In this document: positions 7,111 to 13,593 of the stretch, in pieces
Position numbering within the stretch: the stretch's first letter is position 1
Layout of the letters: the number at the start of each line of letters is the position of its first letter
NCBI GenBank assembly: GCA_022565015.1
Contig: JADFKI010000067.1
Span: forward strand, 1-13,593
Reading direction: 5' to 3'
Source of the DNA: Chloroflexota bacterium
GTDB lineage: Bacteria > Chloroflexota > Dehalococcoidia > Lucifugimonadales > JADFKI01
Length of the DNA stretch: 13,593 bases
Notes under the pieces: generated by a model
What the model saw: the letters and a program-made list of their open reading frames with translations, nothing else
Told to the model about the DNA's origin: nothing
Databases searched by the model: none
Program-made: the position numbers and the translations under genes

Positions 7111-7524
7111 ATGAACCCGCTAGATAGAAGCAGAAACTTCCTGGGTCAGGGATGGGCGTTCCCTCTGGGCGTGGACGGGACCGGCGGCATAGCAATGTCC
7201 AGGGGCGAGAACGACATCGAAAACTCCATACTCGCGATACTGGGCACGGCAAAGGGCGAGCGGGTCATGCGTCCGGAGTTTGGCTCGTCTATCCACGATT
7301 TCATTTTCGCACCGAACAACGCGACGACACACGGGCTGCTCGGCTATCACGTTCGCGACGCCCTGGGATTCTGGGAGCCTCGAATCGAGGTGACGGAAGT
7401 AGACGTCGCGGCGGACGAGTTGAACCCGAGCCGCGTGCTTATCAACATCAGCTACACGGTCATAACGACCAACGACAATCGAAACCTGGTCTATCCCTAT
7501 TACCTGATTCCCCTGGAGGAATAA
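7111..7524 (+). CDS. gp25-like baseplate wedge protein (Afp9-like)
   Basis: This 137-residue protein belongs to the gp25/W-like (GPW_gp25) family, which attaches the sheath to the baseplate wedge and nucleates sheath polymerisation. Visible family features are LGQGWAFPLGVDGTGGIAMS (11-30), the NDIENSILAILGTAKGERVMRPEFGS block (34-59) containing the conserved GERVMRPEFG, IHDFIFAPNN (61-70) and the WEPRIEVTEVDV strand (89-100). Length is normal for the family. The ATG at 7111 is preceded by a purine-rich stretch (GAAGAAGGAAGACGG) that includes a workable Shine-Dalgarno. Its stop (7522-7524) is three bases before the next start, indicating tight coupling with the baseplate J gene. Confidence 0.93.
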   Translation: MNPLDRSRNFLGQGWAFPLGVDGTGGIAMSRGENDIENSILAILGTAKGERVMRPEFGSSIHDFIFAPNNATTHGLLGYHVRDALGFWEPRIEVTEVDVAADELNPSRVLINISYTVITTNDNRNLVYPYYLIPLEE

Positions 7525-7527
7525 GTC

Positions 7528-9558
7528 ATGGTGCTACCAGTCCCAAACCTGGACGACCGTACATTCCAGGACATCGTGAACGAGGCCCGTCGGAGGATAC
7601 CGCTCTACTGCCCCGAGTGGACGGACCACAATCTCAGTGACCCCGGCATTACGCTCATCGAGCTCTTTGCATGGATGACCGAGATGATCATCTATAGGAT
7701 GAACAAGGTGCCGGACAAGAACTACGTCAAGTTCCTGGAGCTGATAGGGGTGGAGCTCGCGCCCGCGGCGCCCGCATCCACGGAGGTAAGCTTCCTGCTT
7801 TCGGCATCACAGCCCATTGCCGTCACCATTCCGCAGGGGACCGAGGTCTCCACCGTCCGAACCGAGACCGAGGAGGCCATCGAGTTCACGACCCTGGAAG
7901 ACATACGGGTCGAGCCCGCGGACCTACAGTACCTCCTGGTCAGCGACGACGGCTCCGAGTTCGACGACCGACTTCCCGTATTACGGGACTGGGAGGGCAT
8001 GGTCGGCATGCCCGGAGAACAGGGCCGTAGAATCAACCTATTTGCCGATGCACCTTTTCCGGGCAACGCCTTTTACCTCGGCTTCGGCAACAGCCTTCAG
8101 CGCGCGATAATGTCAGTCTCGCTGAGCTGCTCCGAGCGTGCGGCGCCCGGCATTGTGCCCACGAATCCACCTTTGCGCTGGGAATACTGGAATTCCGAGA
8201 CGCAAGACTGGGCCGAATTTCTGAAGAGTCGAGATGCCGATGCATGGCTCGAAGAGGACGGCACGCGAGGGCTGAATACCCCGGGCAACGTTGTGTTGCA
8301 CTTGCCGGGAAATGCCGGCCCATCCGTAGTCGGGCTGAGAGAGGCGAGCTGGATCAGGTGCGTGGTCGTTCCGGGAACGCCGGAGACGGGCTCTTACGAG
8401 GCGTCGCCTCAGATCGGCTCTGCCGGGGCCACGAATCTCGGGGGCGTCGCGCTGGCATCCAACACGACCTCGTTCGATCACGAGGTGCTGGGCACCGGCA
8501 ACGGCTCGTCCGGACAGGCTTTTACCGTGAGCCAGCTCCCGGCACTGCCCTTGGGACCAGGAGAGACCGTAGAGGTGGAGCTGGAGGACGGGTCGGGCTG
8601 GGATCTGTGGGAGCAGGTCTCCGATTTCGCGAACTCGAGCCACGAAGACAAACATTTCACCTTCGACGCCGTATCGGGCGAGGTCAGATTCGGTCCGGTA
8701 ATAAGGACACCCAGCGGCGAGGAGAGGCAATACGGCGCGGTTCCCCCGGCGGGCATGTCCATCGGATTCACGTCATACAGGTTCGGCGGAGGACCCAACG
8801 GCAACGTGGGCCCGGATTCACTCACCGCCCTGAAGTCCTCGATACCCTACGTCGCCTCCGTCACGAATAGACGGGCGGCCAGCGGAGGAGTAGACCCCGA
8901 GGGCATCGAATACGCCAAGATGCGGGGCCCGCAGACCCTACGTACCAGAAACCGCGCGGTTACCGAAGAGGACTTTGAGCACCTCGCCAGGGAGGCATCG
9001 CCCTCGGTGGTCAGGGCCCGATGCATACAGCCGAGGGAGGTAGGCACCGAAGGCGACCCGCTTCCCGGCATCGTCCGCGTGCTGCTCGTGCCGACCATTC
9101 CCGCCTCTTCCGGCAGGACGGTCGCCCCCGAAGACCTCAGGGTACCCAGAGAGCTCATCGAACAGGTGAGGAGCTTCCTGGACGAGCGCAGGCTTCTAAC
9201 TACGATGCTCATCGTCTCGGAGCCGGAATATCACTGGGTCTCAGTGGAGGCCGTTGTAAGAGCCCGGCAGGGCGCCGACCCGGAGCGCGTTAGGGCGGAC
9301 GTTGAAGAAAGGCTGTACGAGTTCATCCATCCAGTTTACGGCGGTACGGACGGCAACGGATGGCCGTTCGGCCGCAGCGTCTTCGCGTCTGAGCTCTACT
9401 CTCAGATACAGCCCGTGCCCGGCGTCGAGTTCATCGAGGAGATAAGAATGTATCCCGTGAACCCTGAGACGGGGGAGCCGGGAGAATCGACGCAGACGTT
9501 GACTGTGCCAAGCACCGGCCTCGTATGCTCGTACACCCACAGAGTGACATGCACCTAA
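7528..9558 (+). CDS. Baseplate assembly protein J (Afp11/T4 gp6-like)
   Basis: This 676-residue protein is the large wedge protein of the baseplate ring. It begins with the typical MVLPVPNLDDRTFQDIVNEA and the highly conserved HNLSDPGITLIELFAWMTE helix (34-52), followed by RMNKVPDKNYVKFLELIG. The central region holds the beta-rich insertion domain; the conserved GPQTLRTRNRAVTEEDFEHL segment lies at about residues 470-490; the C-terminal part carries FGRSVFASELYSQIQPVPGV near residue 620. This is the pattern of the 'putative baseplate assembly protein' family of extracellular CIS. GGAGG, formed by the end of the upstream gene, serves as the ribosome binding site. A C-terminal cysteine pair (SYTHRVTCT end) is present but I attach no meaning to it. 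Ten bases separate it from the tail protein I gene. Confidence 0.93.
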   Translation: MVLPVPNLDDRTFQDIVNEARRRIPLYCPEWTDHNLSDPGITLIELFAWMTEMIIYRMNKVPDKNYVKFLELIGVELAPAAPASTEVSFLLSASQPIAVTIPQGTEVSTVRTETEEAIEFTTLEDIRVEPADLQYLLVSDDGSEFDDRLPVLRDWEGMVGMPGEQGRRINLFADAPFPGNAFYLGFGNSLQRAIMSVSLSCSERAAPGIVPTNPPLRWEYWNSETQDWAEFLKSRDADAWLEEDGTRGLNTPGNVVLHLPGNAGPSVVGLREASWIRCVVVPGTPETGSYEASPQIGSAGATNLGGVALASNTTSFDHEVLGTGNGSSGQAFTVSQLPALPLGPGETVEVELEDGSGWDLWEQVSDFANSSHEDKHFTFDAVSGEVRFGPVIRTPSGEERQYGAVPPAGMSIGFTSYRFGGGPNGNVGPDSLTALKSSIPYVASVTNRRAASGGVDPEGIEYAKMRGPQTLRTRNRAVTEEDFEHLAREASPSVVRARCIQPREVGTEGDPLPGIVRVLLVPTIPASSGRTVAPEDLRVPRELIEQVRSFLDERRLLTTMLIVSEPEYHWVSVEAVVRARQGADPERVRADVEERLYEFIHPVYGGTDGNGWPFGRSVFASELYSQIQPVPGVEFIEEIRMYPVNPETGEPGESTQTLTVPSTGLVCSYTHRVTCT

Positions 9559-9568
9559 GGAGTGAGGA

Positions 9569-10138
9569 ATGGTAGTCGCCGCCAGGGAACGCACCGCCCA
9601 AATTCAGCGGAGCTCTTACACCAAGTATCTGCCGGCCATTTACGCCGACAGCGACTTCATGGGGAGATTCCTCATGATCTTCGAGAGCGTGCTTGGGCCG
9701 ATAGAAAACGTCGTGAACAACCTCGCATACTACTTCGACCCCGATGTCACTCCCGAGGAGCTGCTGCCCTGGCTTGCGTCGTGGGTCAACGTCGCCCTCG
9801 ACGATTCATGGCCGGTCGAGCGCAGACGCGCCCTGGTGCGGTCCGCCGTCCAGCTTTTTCGATGGCGGGGCACACGGCGAGGGCTGAGTGAATACCTTCG
9901 TGTTTATACCGGCGTCGAGCCGGAGATTACGGAGGAGTTCGGAGGCTTTCCCCTCGGCGAAGCATCGCGGTTGGGTCTCAACACGGTGCTTGGGACAGGG
10001 GCCAACAACGTCTTCACCGTTACGATAAGGACCGAAGACCCTGATTCAATCAGCAGGCAACAGGTCAAGGCCATAATCGAGGCGGAGAAGCCTGCGCATA
10101 CGGCCTATAGGCTTAACATCGTCGGTCTCGATGACTAA
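9569..10138 (+). CDS. Phage tail protein I-like baseplate protein (part of Afp12/T4 gp7 role)
   Basis: This 189-residue protein matches the P2 gpI-like tail protein family of CIS clusters. Diagnostic elements are YLPAIYADSDFMGRFLMIFES (20-40), the LAYYFDPDVTPEELLPWLASW helix pair (52-72), WPVERRRALVRSAVQLFRWR then GTRRGLSEYLRVYTG (81-115), and the C-terminal AIIEAEKPAHTAYRLNIV (168-185). It pairs with baseplate J in the wedge. In Afp the matching Afp12 is much longer; here only the short gpI-type core is encoded, as in many non-Afp CIS loci. AAGGAGTGAGGA just before the ATG gives a good ribosome binding site. About 110 bases, including a hairpin, separate it from the next gene. Confidence 0.91.
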   Translation: MVVAARERTAQIQRSSYTKYLPAIYADSDFMGRFLMIFESVLGPIENVVNNLAYYFDPDVTPEELLPWLASWVNVALDDSWPVERRRALVRSAVQLFRWRGTRRGLSEYLRVYTGVEPEITEEFGGFPLGEASRLGLNTVLGTGANNVFTVTIRTEDPDSISRQQVKAIIEAEKPAHTAYRLNIVGLDD

Positions 10139-10149
10139 CGGATGTTAGC

Positions 10150-10181
10150 CGAACGCACCGCGCTCGGTAGCGCTGGGTTCG
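10150..10181 (+). terminator. Intergenic hairpin before the last CIS gene, possible weak terminator
   Basis: CGAAC at 10150-10154 pairs with GTTCG at 10177-10181. Inside, after small bulges, CC pairs with GG and GCGCT pairs with AGCGC around a CGGT loop. It is followed by TTATTACTT, T-rich but not a clean U-run. It may attenuate transcription or stabilise the upstream mRNA. Confidence 0.35.
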
Positions 10182-10236
10182 TTATTACTTGGTACGCCAA
10201 CTAACACGGGACGCGAAAAGCAAAAAAATCTCCTTT

Positions 10237-10242
10237 AGGAGG
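10237..10242 (+). promoter_or_regulatory. Consensus Shine-Dalgarno deciding the ATG start
   Basis: AGGAGG lies six bases before ATG 10249 and is the best ribosome binding site in the window. It argues against the in-frame TTG at 10189, which would add a 20-residue basic leader and sits just after the hairpin without a comparable site. Confidence 0.8.
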
Positions 10243-10248
10243 AGTCCA

Positions 10249-11418
10249 ATGCTCGGGAGAGAATTACAGGACGCGCAGGTCCGCCGGCTGGTTGCCAGCG
10301 AAGGCATGGTAGTCGACGTGACCGCCTGGAACGCGGCCCACGATTACCACACGGTCCATCAGCTCAGGCACAACATCTCCATGCACAGGCCTGGAATAAC
10401 GTCTGGTCTGGAGGTCGTCGCGTGGGACCCGCCGGACAACTCGATTGTCATCAACCCCGGTATGGCCCTGGACAGCGAAGGGCATACGGTGGTGGTCGCC
10501 GATGCCCAACGCTTTCAGCTTCAGACGAACGAGTCCGGCATGCTGTACCTCATACTTCAATACAGAGAGGTGCCTGCCGGAGAAGGCCGAGGCGCGTCCG
10601 ACTCGGACGGGGGTTCGGCAAACTCGGTCATAGAGGCCTATAGGCTGGAAGAGAGGCGCGAGCTGCCGGAAGACTCGTACATTGAGCTGGCCAGGATCGA
10701 CGTTTCGGGCGACGGCTCGACCATTACGGATGCCCTGGACGTGGTGAATCCGAGCCCCAACGAGATCGACCTCCGCTATCGACAGCTCTCCGGGCCTCGT
10801 CCAATCGCATACTTCAGGATTGGCGTCGTGCCCCTGGAGATGACCGAAGAAGGACATGTACCACACTCCTCCGGCGTCATGAGTCTGATAAGAAGCGTAA
10901 ATAATTCGACGCCGTTCTTTGCGGAGTTCAAAGGCTCCATCAGCCTCAACCAGGAGATCGCCGATTGCGACCTTCTAGTGATCGCTGGTCACCAGGAGTT
11001 TTCCCTGGCAGACGAGTGGGCCGAGGTGTTGAAGACCTTCCTGGACAGAGGCGGCGTGGTATTCGGAGAGGCTTGCAGGGCCGCCGAGGAAGATTCCACG
11101 CCGTTCCGACAATCGTTCATAGACCTCGCCGACGCCCTGGAAAAACAGCTTGCTTCCGTTGATAGGGGCGACCGGTTGTTCACGTCGCACTACCTCTTTG
11201 CCCAGGCCCCCGATGGTCCGGACGGCTCTGGCGCAATCGTGGCGGGCGACGGCCTTATCTATAGCGACGCGGACTACGGGTGCCTGTGGGAGGGTGGCAG
11301 GCCCGCTGTTCCCGCATCTCGCGAGGCTATTCGGTCTGCCTTGGAGCTGGGCACCAACCTTGGAGTGCTTTCGTCCGGTCGGGTGAGAACCCAGTCTGTG
11401 AGAATGACGGAGACGTAG
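10249..11418 (+). CDS. CIS-associated protein: fibre-like N-terminal region plus DUF4159-like domain
   Basis: This 389-residue protein has two regions. Residues about 1-170 start with GRELQDAQVRRLVASEG and contain HNISMHRPGITSGLEV (41-56) and VINPGMALDSEGHTVVV (67-83). From memory this resembles a module common in CIS loci (HNxxxHGWGIVxGLxV ... VxPGxAxDxxGxxIxV), usually in fibre or baseplate-edge proteins. Residues about 205-375 look like DUF4159, a glutamine-amidotransferase-like fold: ADCDLLVIAGHQEFSLADEW (238-257), LDRGGVVFGEAC (265-276), SFIDLADAL (289-297) and LIYSDADYGCLWEGG (336-350), which matches the usual IYSxxDLGCxW end. Whether the amidotransferase-like site is active is unclear; in this family it is generally considered non-catalytic. 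It is the last gene of the CIS block and faces a convergent gene. Receptor binding or a peripheral baseplate role is inference. Confidence 0.78.
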   Translation: MLGRELQDAQVRRLVASEGMVVDVTAWNAAHDYHTVHQLRHNISMHRPGITSGLEVVAWDPPDNSIVINPGMALDSEGHTVVVADAQRFQLQTNESGMLYLILQYREVPAGEGRGASDSDGGSANSVIEAYRLEERRELPEDSYIELARIDVSGDGSTITDALDVVNPSPNEIDLRYRQLSGPRPIAYFRIGVVPLEMTEEGHVPHSSGVMSLIRSVNNSTPFFAEFKGSISLNQEIADCDLLVIAGHQEFSLADEWAEVLKTFLDRGGVVFGEACRAAEEDSTPFRQSFIDLADALEKQLASVDRGDRLFTSHYLFAQAPDGPDGSGAIVAGDGLIYSDADYGCLWEGGRPAVPASREAIRSALELGTNLGVLSSGRVRTQSVRMTET

Positions 11419-11492
11419 GCGGTCCCAGACGTACGCCCGGTACGGAACGAGTAATCTCGGCGGGCCTCACATCCTCGGCTACCGTTAAGCCG
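11419..11492. terminator. Convergent intergenic spacer with small hairpins
   Basis: These 74 bases lie between the CIS stop and the stop of the leftward gene. Two 5-bp hairpins are visible: CGTAC/GTACG (11430-11434 with 11440-11444) and CGGCT/AGCCG (11476-11480 with 11488-11492), the latter followed by TTACTT on the plus strand. Either could contribute to termination of the converging transcripts, but neither has a proper T-run. Confidence 0.25.
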
Positions 11493-12206
11493 TTACTTCC
11501 AGAACTGTGCGGCGTATGAAACCTGATCCGTTTCGTTCTTTTTATAGTCGACGAAGCACCTTTCGGAGTAACGTTCGGCGAAAATCTTGGCCGCCTGGGC
11601 GTCCTCTACATTGTCAAACTCGATAGACGGGGAATCGCCCATTGTCACGGTCCAGACCCCGGGCGCCTTTTCCCTTAGCTGCAATGAGTTTTCGGAATCG
11701 ATATAACGAAAGCATTTCGACCCCTTAAGCTCGTCGAACTTGAAACCGGAGGGGCCGACCCAGAACTCGACGTCGGCGCTCAGGACTTCGCCCGTACCGG
11801 CGTCTTTCCCAATGAAGCAACGTGTGACGTGATTTTCGGCAAACTTCATTGCATCGTCTTGACCAACCTTGCTGTATTCCGGCGTGAGGGTCATTACAAC
11901 CTTACTGCCATCAGTTATGACCAGTTTGGCGTCGGATATCTCATATCTAAGGGCCTGAGGGTCATATTCCTGGCATACCGCGGACACAAAGCTTGGCAGT
12001 ACCTCCACCGTGACGGTCTTAGGATCTAAGTCTTCGTTTTGAAGCTCGGCGGTGATTACCGCCGGGCCTGGCGCCACCGCCTCGACGGATCCAGAATCGT
12101 CAACCCTCGCGACGGACGTATCGCTTGAGGACCAGGACACCAGGCGTCCCTCCAGCACGTTACCGCCCTTATCCGCCATGATCGTTGTGAGATCGCTCGA
12201 CTCGCC
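11493..12206 (-). other. Big_2 domain plus two tandem cysteine repeats, N-terminally truncated secreted protein
   Basis: From the junction leftward the frame reads an Ig-like Big_2 domain (residues about 370-440 of the fused frame: LTVGESSDLTTI, VSWSSSDTSVARVDDSGSVE, AVAPGPAVITAEL). After a short linker come two copies of a 70-80-residue repeat (about 449-520 and 536-607). Each has an early cysteine with a following aromatic, a central T..G strand, a helix ending FAE...RCF and a final strand ending FW. C449/C501 and C536/C588 are likely disulphide pairs, pointing to an exported protein. The end resembles a domain I know from secreted bacterial and archaeal proteins (CFIGR...YIVEYW-like). The true N-terminus, probably with a signal sequence, is missing because of the join. 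It converges on the CIS operon and may be unrelated to it. Confidence 0.6.
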
Positions 12207-13319
12207 CACGGTGAGCAGCGCGATGGACGCCGCCGGCAGCAGCGGCGTGATGTCGCCGAAGGTAATCAGGGTGGCGTTCTCGCGCACCATGCTGCCCCAG
12301 TCGGCGAGCGGCGGCTGGATGCCGAGGCCGAGGAAGCTGAGGGCGCTGAGGGTCAGGAAGACGAAGCAGAAGCGCAGGCCGAACTCGGCGACCAGGGGCG
12401 CCATGGCGTTGGGCAGCACCTCGCGCCGCATGATCCACCACAGGCCCTCGCCGCGCAGCCGCGCCGCCTCGACGTAATCCATCACCACGATATTCATGGC
12501 GACGGCGCGGGACAGGCGGAAGACGCGCGTCGAATCGAGCACCCCGATGACGATGATCAGCATCGGGATCGAGGTGCCGGTGATGGTCAGGATCATGAGA
12601 ATGAAGATCAACCCCGGAATCGCCATCATGATGTCGCAGAGCCGGCCCAGGACCTGATCGACCCAACCGCCGAGTGTCGACGCCATAAAACCCAACAATG
12701 CGCCGAGGAAGAAGGCCAGGCAGGTGGTGGTAAAGGCGATGCCGATGGTGTTGCGGCCGCCGTAGACCAGCCGGGTCAGTACGTCGCGGCCAAGATTGTC
12801 GGTTCCCAGCAGGAACTCGCTGCTCCACGGCTCGTACTCGTAGCCAACGATTTCGGACTCGCCGTAAGGCGCGATCACCGGCGCGGCGGCGGCCATCATC
12901 ACGTAGAGCAGGATGACGACGAGCCCGAACCAGGCCGCCGGCGGCGCCTTTCTCAGGCCGCGCCAATAGCGGACCGCCGCGATGGCGCAGATTTGCAGGA
13001 CGGCGAGTCCAAAGAAGGTCGACCAGGGCCAGGCGCTGAAGCGGTCCCAGAACAGTATCGCGATAAGCAGGTATTCGAGGGTCACGGTGACGATGATGGT
13101 GTCGCCCGCGGTGGTGCGCTCGAGCTTGCTCCAGAAGGCGAGCACCGCCGCGCTGTATGCGTGCACCGCGATGACGCCGACGATTGCCAGCCAGGTGTTC
13201 TGGTCCATGTTCCGCAGGAACAGAATCAGGATGAAGAAGTGTACGGCGGTTACCGCAAGCCGGCTGGCCCAGGGCGAGGGCCGGGCGGGCAGGGCGCCTT
13301 CCACGGTGATCGTCGCCAT
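11493..13319 (-). CDS. Chimeric open frame: DppC-like permease joined to a Big_2/cysteine-repeat protein
   Basis: The uninterrupted frame encodes 608 residues but does not look like one natural protein. Residues 1-371 are a peptide ABC-transporter permease, and residues from about 369 to 608 are the rear of an Ig-like secreted protein. The join falls within LLTVGE (369-373). A DppC permease normally ends within about 20 residues of that point with a final hydrophobic segment (VGxNLxxDW-like), which is missing here. A Big_2 domain typically has LTVGEsxxLTa near its start, so the peptide LTVG is common to both sides. The start ATG lies 17 bases after the dppB stop, with GGGGAAG upstream. The two parts are described separately. 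I believe the fusion is an artefact or recombination scar. Confidence 0.6.
   Translation of the reverse strand: MATITVEGALPARPSPWASRLAVTAVHFFILILFLRNMDQNTWLAIVGVIAVHAYSAAVLAFWSKLERTTAGDTIIVTVTLEYLLIAILFWDRFSAWPWSTFFGLAVLQICAIAAVRYWRGLRKAPPAAWFGLVVILLYVMMAAAAPVIAPYGESEIVGYEYEPWSSEFLLGTDNLGRDVLTRLVYGGRNTIGIAFTTTCLAFFLGALLGFMASTLGGWVDQVLGRLCDIMMAIPGLIFILMILTITGTSIPMLIIVIGVLDSTRVFRLSRAVAMNIVVMDYVEAARLRGEGLWWIMRREVLPNAMAPLVAEFGLRFCFVFLTLSALSFLGLGIQPPLADWGSMVRENATLITFGDITPLLPAASIALLTVGESSDLTTIMADKGGNVLEGRLVSWSSSDTSVARVDDSGSVEAVAPGPAVITAELQNEDLDPKTVTVEVLPSFVSAVCQEYDPQALRYEISDAKLVITDGSKVVMTLTPEYSKVGQDDAMKFAENHVTRCFIGKDAGTGEVLSADVEFWVGPSGFKFDELKGSKCFRYIDSENSLQLREKAPGVWTVTMGDSPSIEFDNVEDAQAAKIFAERYSERCFVDYKKNETDQVSYAAQFWK
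12198..12218. other. Probable chimeric junction
   Basis: On the minus strand the bases CTGCTCACCGTGGGCGAG mark the change from permease to Ig-like coding. G+C by hand count is 29/60 (11521-11580) and 31/60 (11941-12000) on the left and 39/60 (12241-12300) and 42/60 (12361-12420) on the right. No target-site duplication, insertion sequence or inverted repeat is visible at the point. Confidence 0.6.
12207..13319 (-). other. DppC/OppC-type peptide ABC transporter permease, C-terminally truncated, with extra N-terminal membrane segments
   Basis: This half codes for an inner-membrane permease subunit of a dipeptide/oligopeptide/nickel-type ABC importer. Visible features are GTDNLGRDVLTRLVYGGRNT (172-191), a binding-protein-dependent permease core of several hydrophobic helices (about 193-360), the EAA loop EAARLRGEGLWWIMRREVLPN (284-304), and LSALSFLGLGIQPPLADWG (324-342). 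Unusually, about 115 residues precede the normal N-terminus (APPAAWFGLVVILLYVMM from 125) and hold roughly four more hydrophobic segments (about 20-36, 43-61, 74-92, 96-116). The final residues of the family are lost at the junction. The gene follows dppB by 17 bases, as in dpp operons. Substrate cannot be told from sequence. High GC with GCG/CTG/GGC-rich codons suggests an alphaproteobacterium-like source. Confidence 0.85.
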
Positions 13320-13336
13320 CGTTCACGCTTCCCCGG

Positions 13337-13593
13337 TCACCGCGGATGCATCAGGCGCGGGTTGGTGGCGATGGACAGCACGTCGGCGGTGAGATTGAGC
13401 AGGATATAGGTGCTGGCGAAGATCAGGGCGGCGGCCTGCACCACCGGAATGTCGCGCTTGGACACCGAATCGACGAGCAACTGCCCGAGGCCGGGATAGA
13501 CGAACACGACCTCGACGATGACCACGCCGACCACCAGATAGGCGAGGTTGATGACGATCACGTTGATGATCGGCGCCAGCGCGTTGGGCAGGG
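13337..13593 (-). CDS. DppB-type peptide ABC transporter permease, C-terminal fragment
   Basis: The frame is open from the right edge and ends in TGA at 13337-13339, giving about the last 84 residues. It begins LPNALAPIINVIVINLAYLV and continues with VEVVFVYPGLGQLLVDSVSK, then RDIPVVQAAALIF, and ends NPRLMHPR. These are the classic C-terminal features of DppB/OppB/GsiC permeases: the LPNALxPIxxV end of the EAA loop, VExVFxYPGLGxLLxxA and RDxPxVQ. It pairs with the adjacent permease to form the membrane channel of a peptide-type ABC importer. The GTG seen inside this frame is not the start; the gene continues beyond the window. Composition and codon use match the dppC part, not the CIS part. 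Confidence 0.92.
   Translation of the reverse strand, partial: LPNALAPIINVIVINLAYLVVGVVIVEVVFVYPGLGQLLVDSVSKRDIPVVQAAALIFASTYILLNLTADVLSIATNPRLMHPR

Noticed and set aside
7065..7127. Small ATG frame in the spike-gp25 gap
   Set aside because: Twenty codons without family features, overlapping the gp25-like gene in a different phase; it is not a PAAR protein.
10189..10248. TTG start adding a 20-residue basic leader to the DUF4159-like protein
   Set aside because: An AGGAGG six bases before ATG 10249 and the family-like start GRELQDAQ make the later ATG far more likely.
12198..12218. Insertion sequence or transposon boundary at the permease/Ig-like join
   Set aside because: No terminal inverted repeats, duplicated target site or transposase remnants are visible near the join.
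12169..13326. A 385-codon frame on the minus strand overlapping the permease in another phase
   Set aside because: Its translation is a low-complexity Arg/His/Gly/Pro-rich string typical of a shifted high-GC frame, while the other phase encodes a clear DppC-type permease.

Overview
The first 11.4 kb of this window is most of one strand of a phage-tail-like contractile injection system (extracellular CIS, relatives of Afp/PVC). All genes read rightward. They start with a partial T4 gp26-like baseplate/assembly protein, a DUF6760-like small protein and an inner-tube protein (gp19 family). A 1160-residue, apparently disordered protein of unknown function follows. After it come the LysM tube/hub adaptor (Afp7-like), the VgrG/gp5-like spike (Afp8-like), a gp25-like wedge protein (Afp9-like), a baseplate J protein (Afp11-like), a P2 gpI-like tail protein (equivalent of part of Afp12), and a protein with a fibre-like N-terminal half and a DUF4159-like C-terminal half. 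Sheath, tape measure, AAA+ ATPase, terminator cap and PAAR tip genes are not in the window. The first group may lie to the left of the edge. The PAAR gene is missing from the place where it is often found.

Genes are closely packed (gaps of 3 to about 110 bases), with Shine-Dalgarno-like sequences before nearly every start, so this looks like one or two transcripts. Two intergenic hairpins stand out, one just before the tube gene and one before the last CIS gene. Together the products would build the inner tube, the spike and the baseplate of an injection particle. The giant disordered protein sits between the tube gene and the hub adaptor gene and is the most unusual component.

The right-hand 2.1 kb reads leftward and is not part of the CIS. 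A single long open frame fuses most of a DppC-type peptide ABC-transporter permease to the middle of a bacterial Ig-like (Big_2) domain followed by two copies of a cysteine-containing repeat. The switch is abrupt at about 12,207, in a stretch encoding L-T-V-G, which both families can carry. Base composition changes with it: my hand counts of single 60-base lines give 29/60 and 31/60 G+C on the left side (11521-11580, 11941-12000) and 39/60 and 42/60 on the right (12241-12300, 12361-12420). Composition rises before the exact join (38/60 at 12121-12180), so it supports but does not prove the break. The simplest reading is a chimeric join (assembly or amplification) of two genomes, with dppB-dppC from an alphaproteobacterium-like organism on the right.

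Taxonomy is uncertain. The CIS part uses ATA (Ile) and AGG (Arg) freely in a moderately GC-rich background and carries bacterial-type Shine-Dalgarno sites, which would fit Chloroflexota (for example Dehalococcoidia/SAR202-like) among others. No rRNA, tRNA, CRISPR array or insertion sequence was seen.
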